DNA of 64,000 nucleotides from Nematostella vectensis (Eukaryota; Cnidaria; Anthozoa; Actiniaria; Edwardsiidae), in contig NC_064044.1 in the NCBI RefSeq assembly GCF_932526225.1, forward strand, positions 4,401,747 to 4,465,746. The letters are read 5' to 3'. The translations under genes and the position numbers were made by a program. Shown here piece by piece: positions 33,188 to 44,300 of this stretch (the first letter of the stretch is position 1; every line of letters starts with the position of its first letter). The notes beneath the pieces are model-generated. The model did not search any database, was not told the origin of the DNA, and saw only the letters and a program-made list of their open reading frames with translations.

Positions 33188-36100
33188 TCAGTATGGATAC
33201 TGTCCGCGGTTGGGCTTCCTGTGTTTCAGGTATTCCAGAATCTTCGGTTTATTCATCACACGGTTGTAAAGGTCAGCCAGTAGAGGGTACTTCGAAAATT
33301 GCTCAGGGACATCCAATTTGCCACCATTAATATAACCATTGAAGAAACAGAAAAAATCGATATCGGCGTAAGTTATCTGAAATAAAATTAAACTTATCTT
33401 ATTTAACCTGCTGTTAATATAGGCTTATAGCCCGCTCTTAATTTTAATCTTAAAAGATATTGCAAGGGGAAATGTTTTGACAGGGGCGGATCTAAGGGGG
33501 AGGGGTTTGTTGCGTATGGCTTTCTGGTAGCCCAAAGGGGGGGGGGGGGGGGTTAAACCCCCTAAACCCTCTCCCTAGATCCGCTACTGTTTATATAACT
33601 GGTCAAATGTATTTTTGCATTTAAGTATGTTTGAATCTATGTGTACATATATAAATAAAAAATAAGCGTAAATGAAAATAAACACAGGTTTAGAAAGCTT
33701 TAGCATAAACCACTGCGGATAACAATACATTGATTCGCGGGTGCAACATTAATTGAACTAGATGTATATGATGCATGATCAAAGTGTATAATCCTGCCCT
33801 TATGTACTTGTGTGTGTGTGTCTTTTATGTATGTCACTGATGAAAAGTTTGGTTTGGGGGAAGGGGAGCACACCTCTAGTTTTAAACAAGTTTACAGTGA
33901 AAACACTGAAAAATATTAATATAAATCTATACACTATCTACCTTGTCACCAACCAAGTAGCCCTTTCCGCCGTTATTTTCTTGTAACAATTTATTGATGT
34001 TTTCCATTTGTACGGGTAGAATCTCGTCATAGAATTTCTTCTTCAACATTTCCTGAAAGTTACAAAAGATATTATCATCACCATCACAAGCATCGCACAC
34101 AATCACCCCACAAAGAGAGATCAATCACCACCGAGCCGACCACGTAAAAACACCGCCAGCGACATCAACCAGCAACAACTACAACCGAACAACAGCCAAC
34201 AACGACATCAATAGCCAATAAGGACATTTACCAACAATCGCATCAGAAATATTATCAGTCAACAATGACATCAGCAATCCACAACGACATCAGCAACAAC
34301 CAACAACATCAACAACAACCGGCAACGACATCAGCAGCAACCAGCACCGACATCAACAACAGTCAACAATTACATCAGCAATTATCAACGACATATGCAG
34401 CAACCAACAACGACATCAACAACAGTCAACAATAACATCAGCAATTAACTACAACGACATCAACAACAGTCAACAAAGACATCAGCAATAAATAACAACG
34501 ACACCAACAACCAATAAGGGAAAGGTCATTTTTAACGGGGGGAGGGCTATACAACAACAGCCCACAACATCAACAACAAACATTAACAGCAACCGACATC
34601 AACAACAATTAATAAAAACAGCCAACGACATAAACACAACAAGGAGCAACAGCCAACGATATTACAACTACCAACAACGACAACAACCGCTGTCGATAAC
34701 AACATCATTTTTCCTGGAGTATCCAAGTACCACCCACCTGACGCACTTCATCCAGTTCCCAAACTATTTCTCCCAATCTATCCATCATGTCCTTGTTGTT
34801 ATCAACGAGCATATCACAGCGGGCTTGTAAGTAATCATCGGAAGGTGCTAAGCCTGAGAAAGAGAAAACAAAATTGCTTGAAAGGACAGCCATGAACAGA
34901 TGGTAATTATAGCGCCATCTAAATGGCGATGGAGATGTTATCATGTGGATTTATGAAAGGCGGGCTTTTTCGAAGGCAGAGAAAATCGCTCTTTAGGATT
35001 TTTCCTAAAGTGTTCATACGGTTAGGAAAACACGTGATGTCAACATTCCTGTATTTTATTTTCAAAGGGGTCGAAATGGCCTAGTAAACATAGTAACACA
35101 TTTTCAACAAAAAAAACAGGTGTGGCCCCTTAATCACGTGGTAATAAGTCAGATTCCAGAAATATTTATGTTACTACCTGGGTAGATTAGACATGAAATA
35201 CAATTTAACGTGTATCTGCATGAGCGATTTTAAAATGAGTGTTACGGCTATTGAAATAGTGGGTATAGTCGCATATTACTTGCCATGCTTCTTTGCGAGG
35301 AACCTGAAGATGGCGCAAGTCTGTGCGAGTCTGCCCCCGTCGCTCAGTTCCAGAACTGGAAGTTGACCAAAGGGGCACCGCCCACCTACACATAAAATAG
35401 CACAAGGTTAGTTAGTCTACTAGGTGGGGTAAGGAGAAAGAGAGAGAGGGGGGGGGGGGGTGTAAAATAGCACAAGGTTAATTAGTCTACTAGGTGGGGT
35501 AAGGAGAAAGAGAGAGAGGGGGGGATGTAAAATAACACAAGGTTAATTAGTCTACTAGGTGGTGGAAAGGAGAAAGAGAGTGGGGGATGTAAAATAGCAC
35601 AAGGTTAATTAGTCTACTAGGTGGGGGAAGGAGAAAGAGAGTGGGGGATGTAAAATAGCACAAGGTTAATTAGTCTACTATGTGGGGGAAAGGAGGAAGA
35701 GAGAGAGGGGGGATGTAGAATAACACAAGGTTAATTAGTCTACTAGGTGGGGGAAAGGAGAAAGAGAGAGAGGAGGATGTAAAATAACACAAGGTTAATT
35801 AGTCTACTAGGTGGGGGAAAGCAGAAAGAGAGAGAGGGGGGGGGTGTAAAATAGCACAAGGTTAATTAGTCTACTATGTGGGGGAAAGGAGAAAGAGAGA
35901 GAGGGGGATGTAAAATAACACAAGGTTAATTAGTCTACTAGGTGGGTAAGGAGAAAGAGAGAGAGGGGGGGTGTAAAATAGCACATGGTTAATTAGTCTA
36001 CTAGGTGGGGGAAAGGAGAAAGAGAGAGAGGGGGATGTAAAATAACACAAGGTTAATTAGTCTACTAGGTGGGGGAAAGGAGAAAGAGAGAGAGGGGGGA

Positions 36101-39100
36101 TGTAAAATAACACAAGGTTAATTAGTCTACTAGGTGGGGGAAAGGAGAAAGAGAGAGAGGGGGATGTAAAATAACACAAGGTTAATTAGTCTACTAGGTG
36201 GGGGAAAGCAGAAAGAGAGAGAGGGGGGGGGTGTAAAATAGCACAAGGTTAATTAGTCTACTATGTGGGGGAAAGGAGAAAGAGAGAGAGGGGGATGTAA
36301 AATAACACAAGGTTAATTAGTCTACTAGGTGGGTAAGGAGAAAGAGAGAGAGGGGGGGTGTAAAATAGCACATGGTTAATTAGTCTACTAGGTGGGGGAA
36401 AGGAGAAAGAGAGAGAGGGGGATGTAAAATAACACAAGGTTAATTAGTCTACTAGGTGGGGGAAAGGAGAAAGAGAGAGAGGGGGGATGTAAAATAACAC
36501 AAGGTTAATTAGTCTACTAGGTGGGGGAAAGGAGAAAGAGAGAGAGGGGGATGTAAAATAACACAAGGTTAGTTAGTCTACTAGGTGGGGGAAAGGAGAA
36601 AGAGAGAGAGGGGGGATGTAAAATAGCACAAGGTTAATTAGTCTACTAGGTGGGGGAAAGGAGAAAGAGAGAGAGGGGGGTGTAAAATAGCACAAGGTTA
36701 GTTAGTCTACTAGGTGGGGGAAAGGAGAAAGAGAGAGAGGGGGATGTAAAATAGCACAAGGTTAGTTAGTCTACTAGGTGGGGGAAAGGAGAAAGAGAGA
36801 GAGGGGGGATGTAAAATAGCACAAGGTTAATTAGTCTACTAGGTGGGGGAAAGGAGAAAGAGAGAGAGGGGGGATGTAAAATAGCACAAGGTTAGTTAGT
36901 CTACTAGGTGGGGGAAAGGAGAAAGAGAGAGAGGGGGATGTAAAATAGCACAAGGTTAGTTAGTCTACTAGGTGGGGGAAAGGAGAAAGAGAGAGGGGGG
37001 GATGTAAAATAGCACAAGGTTAGTTAGTCTACTAGGTGGGGTAAGGAGAAAGAGAGAGAGGGGGGATGTAAAATAGCACAAGGTTAATTAGTCTACTAGG
37101 TGGGGGAAAGGAGAAAGAGAGAGAGGGGGGATGTAAAATAACACAAGGTTAATTAGTCTACTAGGTGGGGGAAAGGAGAAAGAGAGAGAGGAAGGATGTA
37201 AAATAACACAAGGTTAGTTAGTCTACAAGGTGGGGGAAAGGAGAAAGAGAGAGAGAGGGGGGATGTAAAATAGCACAAGGTTAATTAGTCTACTAGGTGG
37301 GGGTAAGGAGAAAGAGAGAGAGGGGGATGTAAAATAACACAAGGTTAATTAGTCTACTAGGTGGGGTAAGGAGAAAGAGAGAGAGGGGGATGTAAAATAA
37401 CACAAGGTTAGTTAGTCTACTAGGTGGGGGAAAGGAGAAAGAGAGAGAGGGGGGGATGTAGAATAACACAAGGTTAATTAGTCTACTAGGTGGGGGAAAG
37501 GAGAAAGAGAGAGAGGGGGGTGTAAAATAGCACAAGGTTAATTAGTCTACTAGGTGGGGGAAAGGAGAAAGAGAGAGAGGGGGATGTAAAATAACACAAG
37601 GTTAATTAGTCTACTAGGTGGGGTAAGGAGAAAGAGAGAGAGGGGGATGTAAAATAACACAAGGTTAGTTAGTCTACTAGGTGGGGTAAGGAGAAAGAGA
37701 GAGAGGGGGGATGTAAAATAACACAAGGTTAGTTAGTCTACTAGGTGGGGGAAAGGAGAAAGAGAGAGAGGGGGATGTAAAATAACACAAGTTTAATTAG
37801 TCTACTAGGTGGGGGAAAGGAGAAAGAAAGAGAGGGGGATGTAAAATAACACAAGGTTAATTAGTCTACTAGGTGGGGTAAGGAGAAAGAGAGAGAGGGG
37901 GGGATGTAGAATAACACAAGGTTAATTAGTCTACTAGGTGGGGGAAAGGAGAAAGAGAGAGAGAGGGGGGGATGTAAACTAATTGCCAAGTTGACCAACA
38001 AAAGTGTGCTGACTATTATTAATGACGTCACCCGTGACATCATTATGTGACGTCATAGATACAGATAAAAGCAAATATTTCAAGTAAAATTGCTCGAAAA
38101 CAAATATTAAATGCGTTTTATGAATCTTGAGGGATGGGTGCATTAAGCCAAGCATGCGTTTTAGAAATGATTGTGTAATTGTTTTTTTTTTCATTTTTCA
38201 AAACCCTGAAATCCATATTTATTTGATAAAATTTTGGTTTCTGTTAGATTAACGCTAAATCCATGCTTGGCTATATGAAGGAGATTTCAATAAAAAGGAA
38301 TATAGAAAAAAATATTGTGTTTGAAATAATTTGGCGACAAAAAATGCTTTTTTTTAGAAAATGCAGAACCGGAAATGAAACAAAGCCCGCGCGTGCACAT
38401 TCGGCCTGCTCAGACACACTGATATTGAGATGAAATTGAAATAAAATTTAAAAACAAATCCCAATAGTGTTTCGTGGTATTTACACTTCAAAGGAGCGAT
38501 ATCCGCCATGTCATGATGGAAATTGAAAAAGTATTTTAAAATTCTGATACAGCGCGCACTCCTTTGAAATAAGATTTTCAGTGCGTGCGCGAGCGTTTGC
38601 AACCGGGGTTTGCAGCTCGCAAAGGTAGTGAAAATTGAAAACTTTGGCTTTAAAAAGGCTGGCTTGACTAAATCTTCGCTGAATCTTCGTTTTTACAAAA
38701 TATGGGAAATATCATAACCCGAAAAGGCTGAGATCAACTTAAAGTAAATTTTGGGGAACTTGAAACGCATATTTTTTGTTTCTTTTACTTCAGGAAAGCT
38801 TGTGAATGACGAATTCCGTGTCATGTATATGCGCGCGCTCAACGCCACCAGCGTGTAGCAACGTCGTTACTGTGCAACACTAATGTCAGTACACCCTTAA
38901 AACACGAATGGCACTATAAAAGGGACTCGCCTTAGGCAAGCTGTCATTCGTCATTTCACTTCACTGAGTGCAGAACGCCGTAGAGAGAAGCCAGAAAGGT
39001 ATAATAGAGCTCAAGATTGGTCGAAAACACATAATTGAAGTAAACACTGTCTATTTATTAGCCTTTCATAACGAAACGAAAAACAAGGAAGGATTAAATA

Positions 39101-40158
39101 GGTTTTGAAATGATGTATTTTTTTGTTGCGCCCCAGATTTCACAATGAATCAAACGGAATGAGTTTGGCTAGGGACTAGTAGCATCTCATTACGCTACTT
39201 ACGGAACCTACTTCCGGTGAGTGGGCCTGTCTTGGCGATTGTTCACAGGACAAAACATACAAATAGACGTGCGTGACACCAACAGCGTGCTAAAACCTGC
39301 TCGCGGATTGATCCGGCTCGGTACGCGCCAAATGTGTACAAACAACTCGAGAATTTTGCAATGTGGCGATTTTAGAAAAAGTGGACTAGCATACACACAT
39401 TGGCACAAGTGCATTCAAAGTCCACTAAATTTTAGAAAGATTTCTGTCTACGAGCAGAGTATTTATTTTCGGAAAATGGCAAAATGGCACCTTTAAAAAT
39501 AATAATTTAACACAATTTCATCTTGACAATTATTTGTTATTGTAACCCTAAAACCCAGCCATGTGTTGATTTTAAAGACCCAAACTTATAAAGATGAACA
39601 TCGCTATCTTTTAAAGAGTACCCCTCCCCATAAGGGTCGCTATACAAACAGCCCTTGGGACAATTGTTATTTCATAAAGATTGAAACTTCGTCTCAACCA
39701 AAAAATGTGGTGGAAATTTTGCATTATAATTTGAAATTTTACAATAAGAAAGTTGTTGTATGAATGCTTTACAGTATGTGGTTTCGTCCGCTACTTCAAA
39801 TGCTGCTTACAATTATTGTCCCAAAGTACGATGACAAAGAAAGCTGGCTTAATCCAGTTGTGCGACTTACTAAAGCTTGAAAATTCTCTTGTTCCACAAT
39901 CCGGTAGAGACATTTCACCCGCCGTTTTAAATCTTATTTCCATCATGCTCCAACCCTCCAACGTATAATATCCGCCAGGCAAAGATAATTTACCGGGTTT
40001 ACCCCAACAGACAATTACTCACTCGACTTTACAGCCGGCCAGTCCTCCAAACCGTGCCTTTCCTCAGTGAATGGAACATCAGCCAAATGTAGCAAGACGC
40101 GAATGCACTCACCACGAGCGCGAACGTCGAAGTAAACTAGGTGATACTGTGCATCCAT
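33188..40158 (-). CDS. Sigma-class glutathione S-transferase (paralogue B)
   Basis: Same role and family as paralogue A. Exons on the minus strand: 40158-40023, 35385-35284, 34853-34738, 34052-33942, 33376-33188; 654 nt, 217 aa, with exon sizes identical to paralogue A. Tyr9 is kept (MDAQYHLVYF), as are FGQLPVLELSDG and the C-domain GGKGYLVGDK and ITYADIDFFCFFNGY. Differences: the glutathione-site QS of paralogue A is QT here (QTCAIFRFL), and the donor of exon 2 is GC (AAGCATG|GCAAGT), a GC-AG intron. A TATA-box-like site is not evident at its own start. Intron 1 (4.6 kb) holds a large minisatellite directly against the exon 2 acceptor. Confidence 0.92.
33482..33588. mobile_element. Short inverted-repeat element in GST-B intron 4
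   Basis: Ends 'caggggcggatct' and 'agatccgctactg' are imperfect inverse copies bounding about 107 bp that includes a long G run. No convincing target-site duplication. Confidence 0.5.
34090..34690. repeat. Degenerate ACATCA/CAACAA repeat in GST-B intron 3
   Basis: About 600 bp of irregular 'caacgacatcaacaaca' type repeats of variable length, filling nearly the whole intron between exons 3 and 4. Confidence 0.85.
35388..37977. repeat. Roughly 64-bp minisatellite abutting the GST-B exon 2 acceptor
   Basis: About 40 copies of a 62-68-bp unit: 'taaaatarcacaaggttaat', 'tagtctactagg' and a homopurine block 'gggggaaaggagaaagagag' plus G run. The array begins about 3 bp from the acceptor of exon 2 (35385/35386). 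On the transcribed (minus) strand each unit is a long CT tract ending CCACCTAG, a potential acceptor. A six-unit block is duplicated almost exactly (about 35760-36070 and 36120-36430), showing higher-order amplification. Confidence 0.92.
38915..39000 (+). promoter_or_regulatory. Candidate plus-strand TATA/Inr core promoter inside GST-B intron 1
   Basis: TATAAAAG at 38915-38922, followed about 30 nt later by 'tcattc', an initiator-like match. Downstream, 'agccagaaag|gtataat' could be a donor. No ORF is linked to it. It may be chance or part of a transposon. Confidence 0.25.
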
Positions 40159-41369
40159 GACCGACTGAAGACGGCAGCCTTGAGATGTCGGGCGGAATGT
40201 ATGCAACACAGACAGGAAATCAATTGGACGTGTTCGATCAAGCGTCACGGTAATTAGATAATTCATGTCTGGGATAGCAGCGTGACCTAAAGGGTAGCGT
40301 GAGTGGGCTGGTCGTTTTCTCGTTCCTACACGTGTATAGTGCGAGACGTTTAATTTTTCCTCTCCTATTCTGGGATAATTAAATCGCATGATACTTAGGT
40401 TTCGTGAAGTGGCCATCGGGATTCGCCATTATTATAATCCCGAAAACAGTATTTGGGTTGCCGGGGTCGGACCATGCGGGGTCCGGGGTCCTTAGCATGC
40501 TTCAGCATGTAGCACAAATCTCCTGCGCTGCTTTCAAAAGTTTCGAATGCGATCTTCTTCGCTAACGATGCATCTAAATTGTATCTATGTATAATGGATA
40601 AATGTTTTTTTTTTTAAATAAATTTAGGTGCGGTTCCAATAAATAGCTTTAGATGTTATTCGCAAATGTTCAGAGAAAGCATTTAGGAAACTATGTCATA
40701 TCTTTTTATGTGTTTGTTTAATATATAAGGCGGTCTGTAACATGTTTCTGTGTCTAAAGTCTTCCCCTCTCCCCACCCCTTTTCCCTTAAGATATAAATT
40801 TTACAGGGAAGAGTAAACCTCATTCTCACATGACTCAATGAAACTTAACATTCTAAAATTTTAATTCTGTACCTCTATGAATAGTATAATAACATTCAAT
40901 AAATATTTTGACTCTATTGAATGAGATTTACTGAGATTTTCTATCTCAAAAAATGTGGCTGACTTTTATTTAATTTTCAAGCCATCAAAATAATAAAAGT
41001 TGAACCTTCTGCTTGCTTTTTGTTTATGAGAATAAAACAAATAACTTGAATTGATTCCCATCTAAAAGTTCTATTGAAGAATTGTGTAATACATTATTTT
41101 ATATATTGCATCATGATTTTTATTTATCAAAATTTTTATTTACACACTCTTTGGTGTTTGGTGCATTGAAATAAGGCTTTGTTATGTTTTATATTTGTCC
41201 GAATCAGTAAAAATAAAATATAGAGTAAAAAGGCTGGCCTTCTGTCTGCACTCAAATTTCAACTTCAAGGAGATAGGTGATGGTGGTTGGGGGCATGTTT
41301 CCCCTGTGTGAGGTTAAAGCCATTACTTATGAAAAGCAATTGCATTGCTTTATTTGAATGAGATGTTTC
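40159..41369. other. Spacer between GST-B and the PTH2 gene
   Basis: 1.2 kb of AT-rich sequence. The GST-B promoter should lie near 40160-40450. Nothing else recognised. Confidence 0.4.
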
Positions 41370-44300
41370 TTATAGAAGCCTAAGTTTGCCTGTGATTTTG
41401 TTGACCTCTTCTGTTGCCCCAAATATCCCAAGAACAGTCACAGATCCAGAAGCAATCTAAAACAACCAAAAAGATATATAATATTATATCAAGGAATAAA
41501 AAGTGTGAGTAAAGCATTGATTCAATAATTAACAGTATTTTTTCCCTTTTTTTATTTTAATGTTCCAAATAATTACATATATAAATACATAAAATATACA
41601 TAAATAAGATACGTGAAAATAAAGAAAACAAAAATGCACAATATTATATTTAAGCAAAAAAATGACTTAAAAACACCAAATTGCCAACCAATCGCTATCT
41701 TTATTCTCAGTGATGTAACAAGTACTGACTTACAATTCAGACTGAAAGCATTGATTATTTGATGTTTTTCATTTTTATTTTGTGATCACTGCTTATGAAT
41801 CTCATAATCCCCCTTCCCCCAAAAAATTACCTTGAGTAGTTCATATTGTAAAGATTTTGTTCAAGCAACCAGACTTCAGATTTCAACCCATAAAAATGTG
41901 ACGGCCACCTGGATATGAGAAGTATTTCCCCTGGGGTTTCCAGTGTTCTTTGCATGTTAATGTACCTGTGTTCTGCCAGCATCTTGTACAAGATAGAAAG
42001 GCAGCTGCAGCCGTTTAGCTTGTGTCTCCATATCTAATAAGTGTGCAGTATTTTCTCCTTTAAGGACAACCTTCATACCTCTGAAAGAAAAAGGAAAATT
42101 TGATCAATCATACACTACCTTCATCTATATGCAGCTTCAGTCCATATTACAGTAAAATATAAAAACAATTTAATCAGACAAATTTATCATCATTCTCCTC
42201 ATACAACCCACATTGCTTCTTGGGTGGCAAATAAAATGGGCATATAAGTGTAATTTAAAACAGCATTCAGGTTAAGTGTTTTTTCTTGTATCCTTGCCTT
42301 TAAATATGGATGGCAAAAGAGAGTAGGATAAGTTATTCAAATATTACCCATGGGGATTTAACCTTTTTTGAGATGTATACAAATGGCAGCAGTGCACATA
42401 CAATATGAAAACAAATAGAGCCCATCTAGACCATATACCGACCCAGAATCTTCCCAGCTCATTAGCATGTGCCCCAGGTCATCCTGGTCTTGAAGTAACG
42501 CCCTATAAAGTCCAACAGCAGCGTGCCCAACCTGTGCTGCCACTTTGCCAACACCCATATTAAGCTCTGAGTTAACAACAAACGCCATCTTGTATGGATC
42601 AGAGAATCCCGCCTCAGAGTCCTCTGTCTCTGGGTACATCTGACAGAATTGAATAGCATACAAAAACTTGATTATTAAAAAAATAGCATAAAAAACTTGA
42701 TTATTCACTTCATATATATTATATATGTTTTTGTGCCAATCTAAATGGAAATTCATGCAAATGAAAATGAGACAATAAACATTCTTCAGTTGCATGTATT
42801 TGAATTTGGAATGGCACATAAAAAGTGTTAGATTTTGACCAATTGTATCAAATTCATATTGGTTCATGATGTTGGGCTCTAATAACATGATTGTTATTTT
42901 CATCTTTAGGGTGCAGTTACAGAAAAGGGTGTCGTAACGTAATTCATATTGGTCTATGACGTTGCACTCATGGCCTTGCGCACGGTGTTGCGCACCAGAG
43001 TGTAACAAAAATTCTAACGCTAGGTTTATGATTATAACTTGATCTCGAGAAAGCTACACACTTTTTATTTTATTTGGATAACGTTTGTCTAATGTGCATC
43101 TCGAATCCAAAATTTCAAAAACATTACATAAAAACGGGCCGTTTTAAAGCCCATTTTTTTATGAGCATTGCTCCATCTTTTTGCTAATTAAACGAAACTT
43201 TTTCCATTTATGATCAATATCATAAATGGAATGCACTTGAAATTCTCTTTAAGATGCTGTCCTTTTTATAAAAAATTTTTTTGACAATAGAAAACACAAA
43301 ACGTTGAGTTACGTCACACCTTTTTTTGTCTTATTTTGCCTTTTTTGCCCATTTTGCCTTCATCGCGCCTTTTTTTGCCCTTTTGCTTTTTCCCTTTTTT
43401 GCCCTTTTTGCCCATCTCGCCTTTTTTGCCTTTTTTTGACTTTTTTGCCTTTTTTTGCCCTTTTTGCCTTATTTTGCCATCACGCTCTTTCTGTATTTTC
43501 ATTGTGCTTTTTATGCAGTACAAAGTTTTTTTTCTATCTATTTAAGCGTATTTTTTATCCCTAGACAATATCAACCAGCTGTTACAAATATTAGCAAAAT
43601 CTAAGTGCGAATAATATATATACTTTTCTAGACGTAATTTCAGAAGAAAGGAATGGCTGCTGGCAGCCTGTTGATATAATTAAACTCCTCGGGTATTTTT
43701 CTACTTTCAGTTCTTGCTTCTCATCTTCTTATGCAAGACAAGAATTTGCCCCGTTCGAGTTTGAATATTGAAAACTTAAAAGCATGGAGAAATATACATT
43801 CTATAAGGAAAATAATTTTAGAAGCCTAAATTGTTCAATGATAGAGCTCCCATAATCTGAATTTTCCGAAGCTGGATTAAATTTTGATTTTTTTATAGCA
43901 GGATTCTAGAGAGGCGCGCGATAGGGCAAAAAAAAGGCAAAAAAAGTGTGCGATAGGGCAAAAAAGGGCAAAAAGGGCAAAAACATGTGCAATATGGCAA
44001 AAGAAGGCAAAAACAAGCTAGGGCAAAAAATTTCGTGATAGGGCAAAACTAGGCAAAAAAGGCAAAACACATTTGCAGTGTTCAAATGTTACGCAGCAGT
44101 TGTTGATAACTACATAACGTCCATACTTGACAACAAAATATCGAGGTTTTCTATTATGTTAGAAAAATAGTATGACTATTTTTAAAAACTACAAGAATCA
44201 AACTTTTATATCCCAAATTCCGGATACGTATAATGCAATACTTAAGAAATAGCAGTAAATCTAAAACGAAATGTCGAGAAATTCCTTGTTGAGCCAGGCT

